From the NCBI GenBank assembly GCA_964242625.1, contig CAXTAO010000006.1, positions 62,001 through 126,000 of the forward strand: DNA of 64,000 nt, in the 5' to 3' direction. A program made the translations under genes and the position numbers. The notes beneath the pieces are model-generated. The model did no database searches, was not told where the DNA came from, and saw only the letters and a list, made by a program, of their open reading frames with translations. How positions within the stretch are numbered: position 1 is the stretch's first letter; every line of letters begins with the position of its first letter. Origin of the DNA: JASLDZ01 sp964242625. GTDB lineage: Bacteria; Pseudomonadota; Alphaproteobacteria; Caulobacterales; Caulobacteraceae. Shown in pieces: positions 18,996-27,335 of the stretch.

Positions 18996-19187
18996 GAGTT
19001 CGCTCAGCGGCGCGTCGGCGGGCGGGCGGGGATCGGGGCGGGGGCGGCGCAGGGCGGGAGCTCCGGGTGCCGAGGAACAACCGCGGGGTGAAAGCCCTAG
19101 CGGCGGCGGGGTCCACGTGTCGAGGATGCGGTCCTGACCTCGCGCGCGGCCGGACCCGACCCGCCGCCCTTAGGAGACGACCCCCGC

Positions 19188-19643
19188 GTGACCAAGCTTC
19201 TTCTCGCCCTCGCCGCGGGCGCCGCGGGCTTCGCCGCCGCGGGCGCCGCCTCCGCCCAGGAGGGCTACCTGCCGCCGCCGCCCTACGCCTCGGGCCCCTA
19301 CGACTACGCCGGCGTCGAGCACCATGCGCGCCACGGCTTCACCCTGGCCGGCGCCCGCGCGGGGATCACGGTCCTGGGGATCGACCTCGACGCCCATGCC
19401 GCGCTCGACATCGGGGTGCACGACCCGTCCTACGGCCATGCGCGGCGCCACGCCTACGCGCCGCGGCCCTACGCTCCCCAGCCTTACGCGACGGGCTATG
19501 CGCCCCAGCCCGAGCCGGCCTACGCCGAGCCCATGTACGCGCCACAGCCGTCGTACGCGCCGAGCTACGGCCCCCCCGCCTACGAGTATGCGCCGCCGAT
19601 GGGTGGATACGGCTACGCCCAGCCCTGCGGCTGCGGCGGCTGA
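19188..19643 (+). CDS. Secreted Pro/Tyr-rich protein
   Basis: A 151-aa protein from GTG 19188, 13 bases after an AGGAG site. Residues 1-23 are a clean signal peptide (LLLALAAGAAGFAAAGAASAQ) with an Ala-x-Ala cleavage site. The central part (about 45-75) is a small folded-looking region ending LDIGVHDPSYGH; the rest is a low-complexity tail of PYAPQP/PQPSYAPSYG repeats ending in GCGG. I recognise no family. Such tails occur on periplasmic or surface proteins. It is flanked by an RNA methyltransferase gene (divergent) and a lipoprotein gene (convergent). Confidence 0.7.
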   Translation: MTKLLLALAAGAAGFAAAGAASAQEGYLPPPPYASGPYDYAGVEHHARHGFTLAGARAGITVLGIDLDAHAALDIGVHDPSYGHARRHAYAPRPYAPQPYATGYAPQPEPAYAEPMYAPQPSYAPSYGPPAYEYAPPMGGYGYAQPCGCGG

Positions 19644-19688
19644 CGACTTAGAGGGCGCCGCGCAGGCGCCGCCCCGCCCCGGCGAGGC

Positions 19689-20279
19689 TCAGAGCCCGGG
19701 AAGCTTCAGCCCCTTCTTGACGGGCTCGCGCGCGATGATGATCGGCTTGTCGCCGGTGATCGCCTTGATGCGCGCGTCCTCGGCGGCGGGGTCGAGCGGG
19801 GTGGCCTGCTGCGCCTCCTTGGTGTTCGCCGCGGCGGCCTTGGCGGCGGCCGCGGGCGGCGCGCCCTTGCGCCAGAACATCACGCTGTCGGCGAACGAGC
19901 GGTCCTTGTGGGCGAGCGAGCCGTACTCGTCGTCCACCACATAGCGGATCAGGGGGTCGGCGTGCGCCCCGCCGGCGCGGGCGACCAAGAGGGTCTCGCC
20001 CTGCGAGCGGTTGACCGCCGCCTGCTGACCGAGGAGCGCGAGCCGCGCCTGGCTCTCGGGCTGCAGCTCCTGCGGGCGGGGCTCGCCTGGCGCGGGCGGG
20101 CGCAGCGCATAGTCGGGGGGCACGACGAGCGGGGCCTTGGTGACCACGCGGAACTCGTCGGGCACCGTCTTGCCCATGCCGAGCGCCTTGCTGGCCCCGC
20201 CGCAGCCCGCGAGCGAGACGAGGCAGGCGCCCGCGCCGGCGGTAAGCGCCAGGAGCCGGAGGCGACGGACGAGGACCAT
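19689..20279 (-). CDS. DUF3035 lipoprotein
   Basis: A 196-aa lipoprotein: signal segment LALTAGAGACLVSLAGC with the lipobox LAGC, then GKTVPDEFRVVTKAPLVVPPDYALRPP, the hallmark of DUF3035, a family found mostly in alphaproteobacteria. The N-terminal motif resembles the segment by which some small lipoproteins associate with the BAM or envelope machinery, but no function is established. The gene follows lspA (the lipoprotein signal peptidase) by about 100 bases, the order seen in related genomes. Confidence 0.85.
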   Translation of the reverse strand: MVLVRRLRLLALTAGAGACLVSLAGCGGASKALGMGKTVPDEFRVVTKAPLVVPPDYALRPPAPGEPRPQELQPESQARLALLGQQAAVNRSQGETLLVARAGGAHADPLIRYVVDDEYGSLAHKDRSFADSVMFWRKGAPPAAAAKAAAANTKEAQQATPLDPAAEDARIKAITGDKPIIIAREPVKKGLKLPGL

Positions 20280-20381
20280 GGCGGGGGAGCTCCGAAGGCG
20301 GCGCGGCGCGACCGGGCGCGACGCGCGAGCGGCCTAGCGCGGGGGCGCACACGCGCCAACGCGGAACAAGGTCGCAGCCCG

Positions 20382-20927
20382 TCAGGGCTTTTTCGCGGCG
20401 TCGGTTCGGGCGTCGGGGGTGAGGAGGCTCTCGATCACCAGGAGCGCCACGCCCACGGTGATCGCGCTGTCGGCCCCGTTGAACACCCACGGGAAGTGCA
20501 GGGCCGACACGTCGACGAAGTCGGTCACCACGCCCAGCCGGATGCGGTCGATCGCGTTGCCGACCGCGCCGCCGATCACGAGGCCTACCGCCAGGCCCGT
20601 GAACGGCCGCGCCGCGAGCCGCGCCCACCAGGCGAGCCCCACCGCCACCGCCAGCGAGAACACGGTGAGGAGCCAGCGCCCCACCTCCGCCCCGGCGCGG
20701 AACAGGCCGAAGCTGACGCCGGAGTTGTGCACGAGGGTCAGGTTGAGCCAGGGCGGCACGACCGCCACCTGCCCGCGCGCCGGGAGGTTCACCACGTCCA
20801 GCACCCACCACTTGGTGAGCTGGTCGAGCGCGATCACCGCCAGCGCCACCGCATAGGCGAGGAGGGCGGGGCGGCTCAGGCCGGGCCGCGGCGCGGCGGG
20901 CCGGGTCGACAGGCTGTCAGCGGCCAT
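20382..20927 (-). CDS. lspA: Lipoprotein signal peptidase II
   Basis: Cleaves the signal peptide of prolipoproteins after lipidation, in the inner membrane. The 181 aa form four hydrophobic segments; the catalytic aspartates lie in GNAIDRIRLG and VVTDFVDV, and the conserved N-terminal LDQLTKWWV and NLTLVHNSGVSFG segments are present. The start codon lies 11 bases inside the end of ileS, so the two are translationally coupled. The adjacent lipoprotein gene fits but is not a required partner. Confidence 0.96.
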   Translation of the reverse strand: MAADSLSTRPAAPRPGLSRPALLAYAVALAVIALDQLTKWWVLDVVNLPARGQVAVVPPWLNLTLVHNSGVSFGLFRAGAEVGRWLLTVFSLAVAVGLAWWARLAARPFTGLAVGLVIGGAVGNAIDRIRLGVVTDFVDVSALHFPWVFNGADSAITVGVALLVIESLLTPDARTDAAKKP

Positions 20928-23865
20928 GGCGCGCGTCCCAGGCCCGCACGGCGTCCAGGTCGCGCAGGGTGAGCCAGCCGGTCTCGGCCGTCACCTCGGG
21001 CAGCACCTTCCACGAGCGCTGGCACCTGCCGCCCTCGGCGCGGCGCGGCTCCACCGCCACCGCCGCCTCGCCGGGGAGGCGGAAGGCGCCCGCCGGGCCC
21101 TCGCCGACGAGGAGTTCGGCCGCGCTCGTGCGGAACACGTCGGCCGCGTCGATCCCCTCGAACGCGGCGAGGAGGGCGGGCTCGGCGATCCACACCCGCG
21201 GCGCGGCCTCCAGCGCGGAGCCCAGGCGCTTCTCGCGCCGCTCGACCTCCAGGGCGCCGGTGACCACCTCCAGCACGCGCCGCACCCGCGCCCACCGCTC
21301 GGCCTCCGCGTCGTTGCGCCAGCTCTCCGGCGTGTCGGGAAACACCCTGAGCGCGTTCGGGCCGGCCTCGGGGAAGCGCGTGGCCCACACCTCCTCGCAG
21401 GTGAAGGCGGCCAGCGGGGCCAGCCAGATCGTCAGCCGCTCGAAGACAAGGTCCATCACCGTGCGCACGGCGCGGCGGCGGTCGGCGTCGGGCCGGTCGC
21501 AGTAGAGCGCGTCCTTGCGGATGTCGAACCAGAAGGCCGACAGGTCGCCCTGGCCGAACTCGGAGAGGAGCCGCCACACCTCGCTGAAGCGGTAGCCCGC
21601 GTAGGCGGCGCGCACCTCGCGGTCGAGCTGCCAGAGCCGGTGCAGCACCCAGCGCTCGAGCGGCGGCATCGCCTCGGGCGCGACCCGTTCGGCCGTCGCG
21701 TCGAAGCCGTCCAGCGCGCCCAGGAGGTAGCGCAGGGTGTTGCGCAGCTTGCGGTAGCCGTCCGACACGGTGCCGAGGATGGTCTTGCCGATGCGCTGGT
21801 CCTCGGTGAAGTCCACCGCGGCGGTCCACAGCCGGATGATCTCGGCCCCGCTCTCCTTGATCACCTGCTGGGGCGCGGTGGTGTTGCCGCGCGACTTACT
21901 CATCTTCTCGCCCGCCTCGTCGAGCGTGAAGCCGTGGGTGACCACCGCCTTGTAGGGCGCCTCGCCGCGGGTGGCGCACGCTTCCAGGAGCGACGACTGG
22001 AACCAGCCGCGCGCCTGGTCCGACCCCTCGAGGTAGAGGTCGGCGGGCCAGTGCGCGTCGGGGCGCGCCTCCACTGCGAACGCGTGGGTGGAGCCGCTGT
22101 CGAACCAGACGTCGAGGATGTCGTCGATCTTCTCGAAGTCGGCCGGATCGCGCCCGGGGCCGAGGAGGTCGGCGGCCGAGGTGGTGAACCAGGCGTCGGC
22201 CCCGCCCTCGCGCACCGCGGCCTGGATGCGGGCGTTGACCGCGTCGTCGCGCAGCGGTTCGCCGGTGGCGCGATCGACGAACATGGCGAGCGGCGTGCCC
22301 CAGGCGCGCTGGCGGCTCACCAGCCAGTCGGGCCGGGTCGCGACCATGCCGCGGATGCGCGCGCGCCCGCTTTCCGGCGTGAACTCCGTGGCGTCGATGG
22401 CGGCGAGCGCGGTCTCGCGCAGGCTGTCGCCGTCGCCGGTCTTGGGGCCGTCCATGCGGATGAACCACTGGGGCGTGTTGCGGTAGAGCACGGGCGCCTT
22501 GGACCGCCACGAGTGCGGGTAGCTGTGGTTCAGCCGCGCGTGGGCGAGGAGGGCGCCGACCTCGGTCAGCTTGCCCATCACCGCGCCGTTGGCCGGGCCG
22601 AACTTGCCCGCGCGCTTGCCCTCGGCCTCGATCACGGCGAGCCCGCCGAACAGCGGCACGTCGCCGAAATAGGCGCCGTTGGGCCCGACGGTCTCGGGGA
22701 TCTCGCGCCGGCCGGACTGGAGCCACACGAGGTAGTCCTCCACCCCGTGGCCGGGCGCGGTGTGCACGAAGCCCGTGCCCGCGTCGTCGGTGACGTGCTC
22801 GCCGGCCAGGAGCGGCACGGCGAAGCCGTAGCCGGGCGCGAGGCTGCTGAGCGGGTGGGCGCAGACGAGCCCCGCGGGATCGACCTTCTCCAGCCGCGTC
22901 CAGGCGCTGATGTGGGCCGCGGCGAACACCGCCTCCGCCAGCTTGTCGGCCAGGATCAGGAGGTCGCCGGTCTTGGCGCCCGGCTCGGCGTCCTGCGCCG
23001 CGCCCACGCTCTCGACGCGGTAGAGGCCGTAGGCGATGGACGTCCCGTAGGAGATCGCCCGGTTGGCGGGGATGGTCCAGGGCGTGGTGGTCCAGATCAC
23101 CACCGAGGCACGGAGAAGGTCGACCTCCGTCTGTGAGCGATGACTCAGGACCGACTGCACCGGGAACTTCACCCAGATCATGGGCGAGTTCAGCTCGTGG
23201 TACTCGACCTCGGCGTCGGCGAGCGCTGTGCCCTCCACCGGGCTCCACATCACGGGCTTGGAGCCGCGGAACACGCGCCCCGACATCAGGACCTTGTGGA
23301 ACTCGCCGACGATGGTCGCCTCGCTGTCGAAGTCCATCGTGGCGTAGGGCGCGTCCCAGGCGCCCAGGACGCCCAGCCGCTGGAACTCCTCGGACTGGCG
23401 GCCCATCCAGTGCGCCGCGTAGGCGCGGCAGCGGGCGCGGAACTCGGCGGTGGGGACGTCGGCCTTGGCGCCGCCGGCCTTGCGCACCTCCTCCTCGATC
23501 TTCCACTCGATCGGCAGGCCGTGGCAGTCCCACCCCGGGCGGTAGTCGACGTCGAAGCCCAGCGCAAACCGCGAGCGCACCACGAAGTCCTTCAGGATCT
23601 TGTTGAGCGCGTGGCCGATGTGGATGTCGCCGTTGGCGTAGGGCGGCCCGTCGTGCAGCACGAACAACGGCGCGCCCGCCGCCTGCCGCTCGGCCCGCAC
23701 CCGACGGTAGAGCCCCGCATCGCCCCCCCAGCCCTCGATCAGCTTGGGCTCGAGCACCGGCAGCCCCGCGCGCATGGGGAAGGGCGTGGCCGGCAGGAAG
23801 ACCGTCTCGCGGTAGTCGCGGGGGGGCGCCTCCGCGGCGGGGGCGTGGGTCTGGTCGTCGGCCAT
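20917..23865 (-). CDS. ileS: Isoleucyl-tRNA synthetase
   Basis: A 982-aa class Ia synthetase charging tRNA(Ile). It has HIGH at 82-85 in GDIHIGHALN, the editing (CP1) domain with TTPWTIPANRAI, and EKMSKSRGNT as the KMSKS loop, followed by the anticodon-binding domain. The C-terminus reads GGRCQRSWKVLPEV and ends GWLTLRDLDAVRAW; the usual zinc knuckle (RCxRCWK...LCxRC) has lost three of four cysteines. ATG 23865 gives the family-typical start. It overlaps lspA by 11 bases, a common order. Confidence 0.97.
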   Translation of the reverse strand: MADDQTHAPAAEAPPRDYRETVFLPATPFPMRAGLPVLEPKLIEGWGGDAGLYRRVRAERQAAGAPLFVLHDGPPYANGDIHIGHALNKILKDFVVRSRFALGFDVDYRPGWDCHGLPIEWKIEEEVRKAGGAKADVPTAEFRARCRAYAAHWMGRQSEEFQRLGVLGAWDAPYATMDFDSEATIVGEFHKVLMSGRVFRGSKPVMWSPVEGTALADAEVEYHELNSPMIWVKFPVQSVLSHRSQTEVDLLRASVVIWTTTPWTIPANRAISYGTSIAYGLYRVESVGAAQDAEPGAKTGDLLILADKLAEAVFAAAHISAWTRLEKVDPAGLVCAHPLSSLAPGYGFAVPLLAGEHVTDDAGTGFVHTAPGHGVEDYLVWLQSGRREIPETVGPNGAYFGDVPLFGGLAVIEAEGKRAGKFGPANGAVMGKLTEVGALLAHARLNHSYPHSWRSKAPVLYRNTPQWFIRMDGPKTGDGDSLRETALAAIDATEFTPESGRARIRGMVATRPDWLVSRQRAWGTPLAMFVDRATGEPLRDDAVNARIQAAVREGGADAWFTTSAADLLGPGRDPADFEKIDDILDVWFDSGSTHAFAVEARPDAHWPADLYLEGSDQARGWFQSSLLEACATRGEAPYKAVVTHGFTLDEAGEKMSKSRGNTTAPQQVIKESGAEIIRLWTAAVDFTEDQRIGKTILGTVSDGYRKLRNTLRYLLGALDGFDATAERVAPEAMPPLERWVLHRLWQLDREVRAAYAGYRFSEVWRLLSEFGQGDLSAFWFDIRKDALYCDRPDADRRRAVRTVMDLVFERLTIWLAPLAAFTCEEVWATRFPEAGPNALRVFPDTPESWRNDAEAERWARVRRVLEVVTGALEVERREKRLGSALEAAPRVWIAEPALLAAFEGIDAADVFRTSAAELLVGEGPAGAFRLPGEAAVAVEPRRAEGGRCQRSWKVLPEVTAETGWLTLRDLDAVRAWDARHGR

Positions 23866-23933
23866 GGCGGGCCGGGAGCTATCAGGTGGAGCCCGCCCGC
23901 GCAAAGCGCGCGCTCGCCTCCCCTCAGGCGACG

Positions 23934-24602
23934 CTAGCGCGGCGGCGGCCGGGCCGAGGGGTCGCGCGCGGCCACCAGCGCCGCCCAGGCCGCGTACTTG
24001 AGCTCGGCCGCCGCCGCCTGCGCCTCCACCACCTCCGCCGGCGCGCCCCGCGCCTCCGACAGGCGCCGCGCCATGCGGGCCAGCCGGAAGCCGAGCTCGG
24101 CCTCGTCCTCGGGCGTGCGCGGCAGGTCGGCGGCCGCCGGCGCCTCCCACCCGTCGGGCGGCGCGGGCGCGGCGACCTCCGCCGCGCGCCGCAGCGCCTC
24201 GGCGGTCTTGAGGAGGGCCGACGCCGCCTCCGCGCGCCCGGCGAGCGCCAGCGCCGCGGCGCGACGCACGAGCGTCTTGGCCGCCTCCCCCGGATCCGCC
24301 TCGGCGGGCGCGTCGTCGGGCGCGCCGTCGAGGCCGCCCTCCCCCGCCGCCGCCCCCGGCGCCTCGCCCGCCGCCGCCGCCAGCCGCGCATCGAGCACGC
24401 GCTCGGCGTGGGCGCGGCGCGACCAGCCCTCGCGCGAGGCCTTCTTGCGCAGGTTGTGCACCGACACGTCGAGCCGCGCCGCCACCTCCGGCGCCGGCAG
24501 CCCCGCGAGGTAGAGCTCGCGCGCGAGCGCCCAGGTCTGCGGCCCGGCGATCTGGTAGCCCGGACGGCGGGCGGAGGTCGGTTCGGCGGGCGGCGCGCTC
24601 AT
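23934..24602 (-). CDS. Helix-turn-helix protein, terminase-small-subunit-like N-terminus
   Basis: A 222-aa protein from ATG 24602. Residues about 20-60 hold the motif ALARELYLAGLPAPEVAARL with SVHNLRKKASREGW, the HTH pattern of phage terminase small subunits and related domains. The rest is Ala/Glu/Arg-rich helical sequence with no recognisable domain. No terminase large subunit or phage gene is nearby, so it is more likely a domesticated or regulatory HTH protein. Ends 68 bases upstream of ileS on the same strand. Confidence 0.6.
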   Translation of the reverse strand: MSAPPAEPTSARRPGYQIAGPQTWALARELYLAGLPAPEVAARLDVSVHNLRKKASREGWSRRAHAERVLDARLAAAAGEAPGAAAGEGGLDGAPDDAPAEADPGEAAKTLVRRAAALALAGRAEAASALLKTAEALRRAAEVAAPAPPDGWEAPAAADLPRTPEDEAELGFRLARMARRLSEARGAPAEVVEAQAAAAELKYAAWAALVAARDPSARPPPR

Positions 24603-24700
24603 GGGAGATGAGGGTGCACCCGCCCGGCTATGCGGGGGATAGGGCCGTGCGCGCCTTGTCCCGCCGTGTCCCGCCGGATTGTCCCGCTCCGTCCCGCCCA

Positions 24701-25363
24701 TCAGCCGTCGCGCGCCACCCGCAAGGTCCCCGCCGGAGAGGGGACAAGGAGCGCGGCGGCCTCCTCGAGCGGGGCGTGGAGCCAGCGCGCCCAGTCGGCC
24801 GGGGCGAGCGGCACCACCTGCCGGTCGTGGATCGGCGCGACGTCGGGGCCGGGCGCAGCCGTGAGGAGGGTGAAGCTCTCCGGCCAGGGCTCGCCGGCGG
24901 TGGTCAGCGGCGCGTCCGCGCCGGAGGGCGCCGGCCGCATCAGCGCCGCCAGGGCGAACACGGGCTCGCCCGACCCGTCACCCTCCGCGCCGGGGGCCGC
25001 CCCGCCCCCCGACCAGGTGAAGCGCCACCGCGTCCTGGGCGAGCGCGCGCCCGTGTATTCGAAGAAGTGCGTGAGGGGCGCCAGCACCCGCTCGCCCGTG
25101 CGGAACCGCCGCCCCTCCGAGCGGATGTTGATCACCGGCGGGCGTTTAGTCGCTGCCGGCGCGAACCCCCACCGACGCTGCCCGAGCACCGCCGCCCCGC
25201 CCGCGCCGGGCGCGATCACCGCCGCCGCCTCCGTCGGCCGGATCATCTCGCGCGCCTCGAGGTTGGGCGCCGCACCCCCCTCGAACCCGAGCGCCACCCC
25301 CGTCTCCCGCGCCGCCTCGACGATCAGATGGACGGGGGCGCGGAGGCCATAGGCGTTGCACAT
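24701..25363 (-). CDS. SOS response-associated peptidase (SRAP, HMCES/YedK family)
   Basis: A 220-aa SRAP protein, which covalently binds abasic sites in single-stranded DNA. The catalytic Cys2 follows the initiator Met (MCNAYG), the NIRSE motif and the glutamate in HFFEYTG are present, and the active-site His is in IHDRQVVPL, where the usual motif reads HxRMP. The length fits the family. Ending 98 bases upstream of the HTH gene and starting just before the low-GC island, it marks the left boundary of that island. Confidence 0.88.
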   Translation of the reverse strand: MCNAYGLRAPVHLIVEAARETGVALGFEGGAAPNLEAREMIRPTEAAAVIAPGAGGAAVLGQRRWGFAPAATKRPPVINIRSEGRRFRTGERVLAPLTHFFEYTGARSPRTRWRFTWSGGGAAPGAEGDGSGEPVFALAALMRPAPSGADAPLTTAGEPWPESFTLLTAAPGPDVAPIHDRQVVPLAPADWARWLHAPLEEAAALLVPSPAGTLRVARDG

Positions 25364-25393
25364 ACGATCGTCTTCCCAAACCAGTCCAGCGCC

Positions 25394-26044
25394 TTAGGCC
25401 GTCGCTGCTATCCGCCTCACGCCGTCGCAGAACTTGTGAAAGCTTGGCGACTCGTTTCTATCAATATCTAGGTGGGGCGTTATTTTCTCAGCCCATTCAT
25501 GCTTTAAACCTCCCGAGGCCGGCCATCCTGTCTTTTTTATGCTTGTGCTTCCGCCCAGGACGACGGCATCGGCAAGCAACTCCCAGGTTCCTATTACTTC
25601 GTCCTGAACGTATCTATTAAGAATGTCTAATCTTGCCTTCGGATAGGCTGATAATAGCGCGACGCGATCGCCCAGATACCAGGCTTCAACTTCCTCGATG
25701 GCCAGTCGAAACAACACCATTAGCTTCGGAGCCGCGCTAAAGGACAGCGCAACGAGTTCAGCTAAGAATTCTCGGCAGTCTCGTTTATCAGTGTCGACAA
25801 GCACCACGACTGCATTCACCCACGGTGTTTGCGCATAACCGCGTAGAAGTCGTGGGAGTTGATCAAGCAACGCCCTCTTAGCAGGGTCGCGTGCGTTTTG
25901 AAGATTTGCTGGAAGCTTTCCGATTCCCCTGTATCTATGACATCTCCATGAGTGAACTTCTCCATTGTTACCCAGCAGACGGGGTAGCAATTGACCAACC
26001 AGCCTCTCTGCCGAGCTGTCTTCGATAAGAAATTCTAAGTGCAC
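25394..26044 (-). CDS. DUF4276/TOPRIM-like protein, partner of the ATPase
   Basis: A 216-aa protein starting at GTG 26044, only two bases after the ATPase stop codon, so translation is coupled. The N-terminus MHLEFLIEDSSAERLVGQLL has the Glu of a TOPRIM-like fold, VVVLVDTDKRDC supplies the DxD metal site, and AIEEVEAWYLGDRVAL matches the DUF4276 signature. The residues are those expected of a TOPRIM nuclease or primase-like fold, so a nucleic-acid target is likely. AAA-ATPase plus small TOPRIM/DUF4276 pairs occur in bacterial defence islands (compare PARIS, with DUF4435). Activity not shown. Low-GC, foreign composition. Confidence 0.68.
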   Translation of the reverse strand: MHLEFLIEDSSAERLVGQLLPRLLGNNGEVHSWRCHRYRGIGKLPANLQNARDPAKRALLDQLPRLLRGYAQTPWVNAVVVLVDTDKRDCREFLAELVALSFSAAPKLMVLFRLAIEEVEAWYLGDRVALLSAYPKARLDILNRYVQDEVIGTWELLADAVVLGGSTSIKKTGWPASGGLKHEWAEKITPHLDIDRNESPSFHKFCDGVRRIAATA

Positions 26045-26046
26045 AG

Positions 26047-27276
26047 CTATCTCGCGTCTAAATAGTCGCTATACCACAAACTGCCGAGTGGCAAGCCTTC
26101 ATCTACCATGTTGTTCACCAGAACCAAATCAGAAGCGCGTCGTATCCCAGAGTAACCATCCTGCTTCTTCTCTAATATCCACACCTCCTTCGGCTCAAGA
26201 GCGTCCACAAAATAGGGCTGATGAGTTGTAACAAAGATTTGAGGCGCGTTTCTCCTACCGGAAGCATGAGCTCTAAATTCGGCAGCTAAGGTGTCCAGTA
26301 ACTTATGATACAGACCGTTTTCAGGCTCTTCTACGCAAATGAGTGGCGGGGGTTCCGGATCCTCAAGTAAAAGAAGATATGCAAATACCTTTAGAGTGCC
26401 ATCCGACATTTGTTGAGCATAGAATGGATCGGAGAATGCGTTATCATTAAAACGTAGAAGGACGCGTCGGTCCTCCGTAACGTGCGTATCTATAGTCGAA
26501 ACACCCGGGATCTTTTGCGCGATGCGATTGAGTATATTTTTAAAGCGTTGAGGATGTTCGCGTTCCATAAATTGGACCACGTTACCAATATTATCCCCAT
26601 GAATGTTCAAATGCTTTTGCGCTCCTGCGCTAGGCAGCGCTCGGGCAGCATCAGGATAAAAATATGAGAGGTACCAACCCTTCAAGAAATCGCGGAATCG
26701 CTTTATTCTTGGGTGCTCTTTCAGCGTCCCCAATGTTCCTATACCTAGCTGCCGCGGATCAGTAAGCTCCACCTCAGTTTGCGCACGATCTTCCTCGTCT
26801 TGACTCTCAACAGCTTCTTCGCCTGCCCAGACCCAGCCTTTCCCATGATTCAGCCGCAAGAACGGGTATGGGCGACCATGCTTTTGGCCTTTGCGTCGCT
26901 GCTTGAGAAGTTCTGACTCCACAATCGGTCTACCTAGAGCGTCTGACCCGATAGAGAGTTCGTAGGTTATTGGCCTTTCTGTTGGTGCCTCGCGGTAATA
27001 AATCTCGAACCTAATAGGATCGGTCACACCAAGCGATCGTAAGCGTTCCAATCCGCCACGCTGCTTAAGATCGCATGCCGCCTCTACATCCAAATTCAGA
27101 CAATCTGAAACGAAACCAAAGGCATCGAAGAGAGTACTTTTTCCGGCTCCGTTTTTCCCAATCACTACGGTGAAGGGAGTCAAAGGGTCGATATCTCGAT
27201 CGCCCGACATTCTGCCGAGCTTTACGTCCTGGAGAGCCCGAAAATTCTGAACGCGGAACCCTTCGATGGCAGGCAT
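26047..27276 (-). CDS. AAA_21-type ATPase (ABC/SMC-like), probable defence ATPase
   Basis: A 409-aa ATPase of the ABC-ATPase/AAA_21 class. It has the N-terminal strand FRVQNFRALQDVKLG, Walker A VVIGKNGAGKSTLF at about 37-50, the long insert expected of the class, the signature QQMSDGTLKVFAYLLLLEDP, Walker B LICVEEPENGL, and the switch His in IFVTTHQPYFVDAL. This is the OLD/RecF-like layout used by retron, Gabija, PARIS and related phage-defence ATPases. It begins 59 bases after the lepA stop, with no clear ribosome site; transcription may come from lepA or from a local promoter. The family is clear; the defence role is inferred. Confidence 0.85.
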   Translation of the reverse strand: MPAIEGFRVQNFRALQDVKLGRMSGDRDIDPLTPFTVVIGKNGAGKSTLFDAFGFVSDCLNLDVEAACDLKQRGGLERLRSLGVTDPIRFEIYYREAPTERPITYELSIGSDALGRPIVESELLKQRRKGQKHGRPYPFLRLNHGKGWVWAGEEAVESQDEEDRAQTEVELTDPRQLGIGTLGTLKEHPRIKRFRDFLKGWYLSYFYPDAARALPSAGAQKHLNIHGDNIGNVVQFMEREHPQRFKNILNRIAQKIPGVSTIDTHVTEDRRVLLRFNDNAFSDPFYAQQMSDGTLKVFAYLLLLEDPEPPPLICVEEPENGLYHKLLDTLAAEFRAHASGRRNAPQIFVTTHQPYFVDALEPKEVWILEKKQDGYSGIRRASDLVLVNNMVDEGLPLGSLWYSDYLDAR

Positions 27277-27312
27277 CTAGGCACCCCAGTTTGAGTCAGG
27301 AGAAGCGTGGCC

Positions 27313-27331
27313 GAAAGCCGAGACCGCTTTC
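27313..27331 (-). terminator. Weak hairpin after lepA
   Basis: GAAAGC (27313-27318) pairs with GCTTTC (27326-27331) around a 7-base loop, directly after the lepA stop and before the ATPase gene. It is short and has no U-run, so it may only attenuate read-through into the island. Confidence 0.3.
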
Positions 27332-27335
27332 ACGG

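Larger units (their letters stand above)
25394..27276 (-). mobile_element. Low-GC accessory island (two-gene module)
   Basis: Composition changes abruptly here to about 50% GC (30 of 60 bases in a sampled line near 26161) against about 75% on both sides, and the codons used (TTA, ATA, AAA) are rare in the neighbours. The island contains exactly two genes, coupled head to tail. No integrase, transposase or flanking direct repeat was found, so the mechanism of arrival is unknown. Confidence 0.75.

Noticed and set aside
23934..24602. Phage terminase origin for the HTH gene
   Set aside because: Only the N-terminal HTH resembles terminase small subunits and no other phage gene is nearby.
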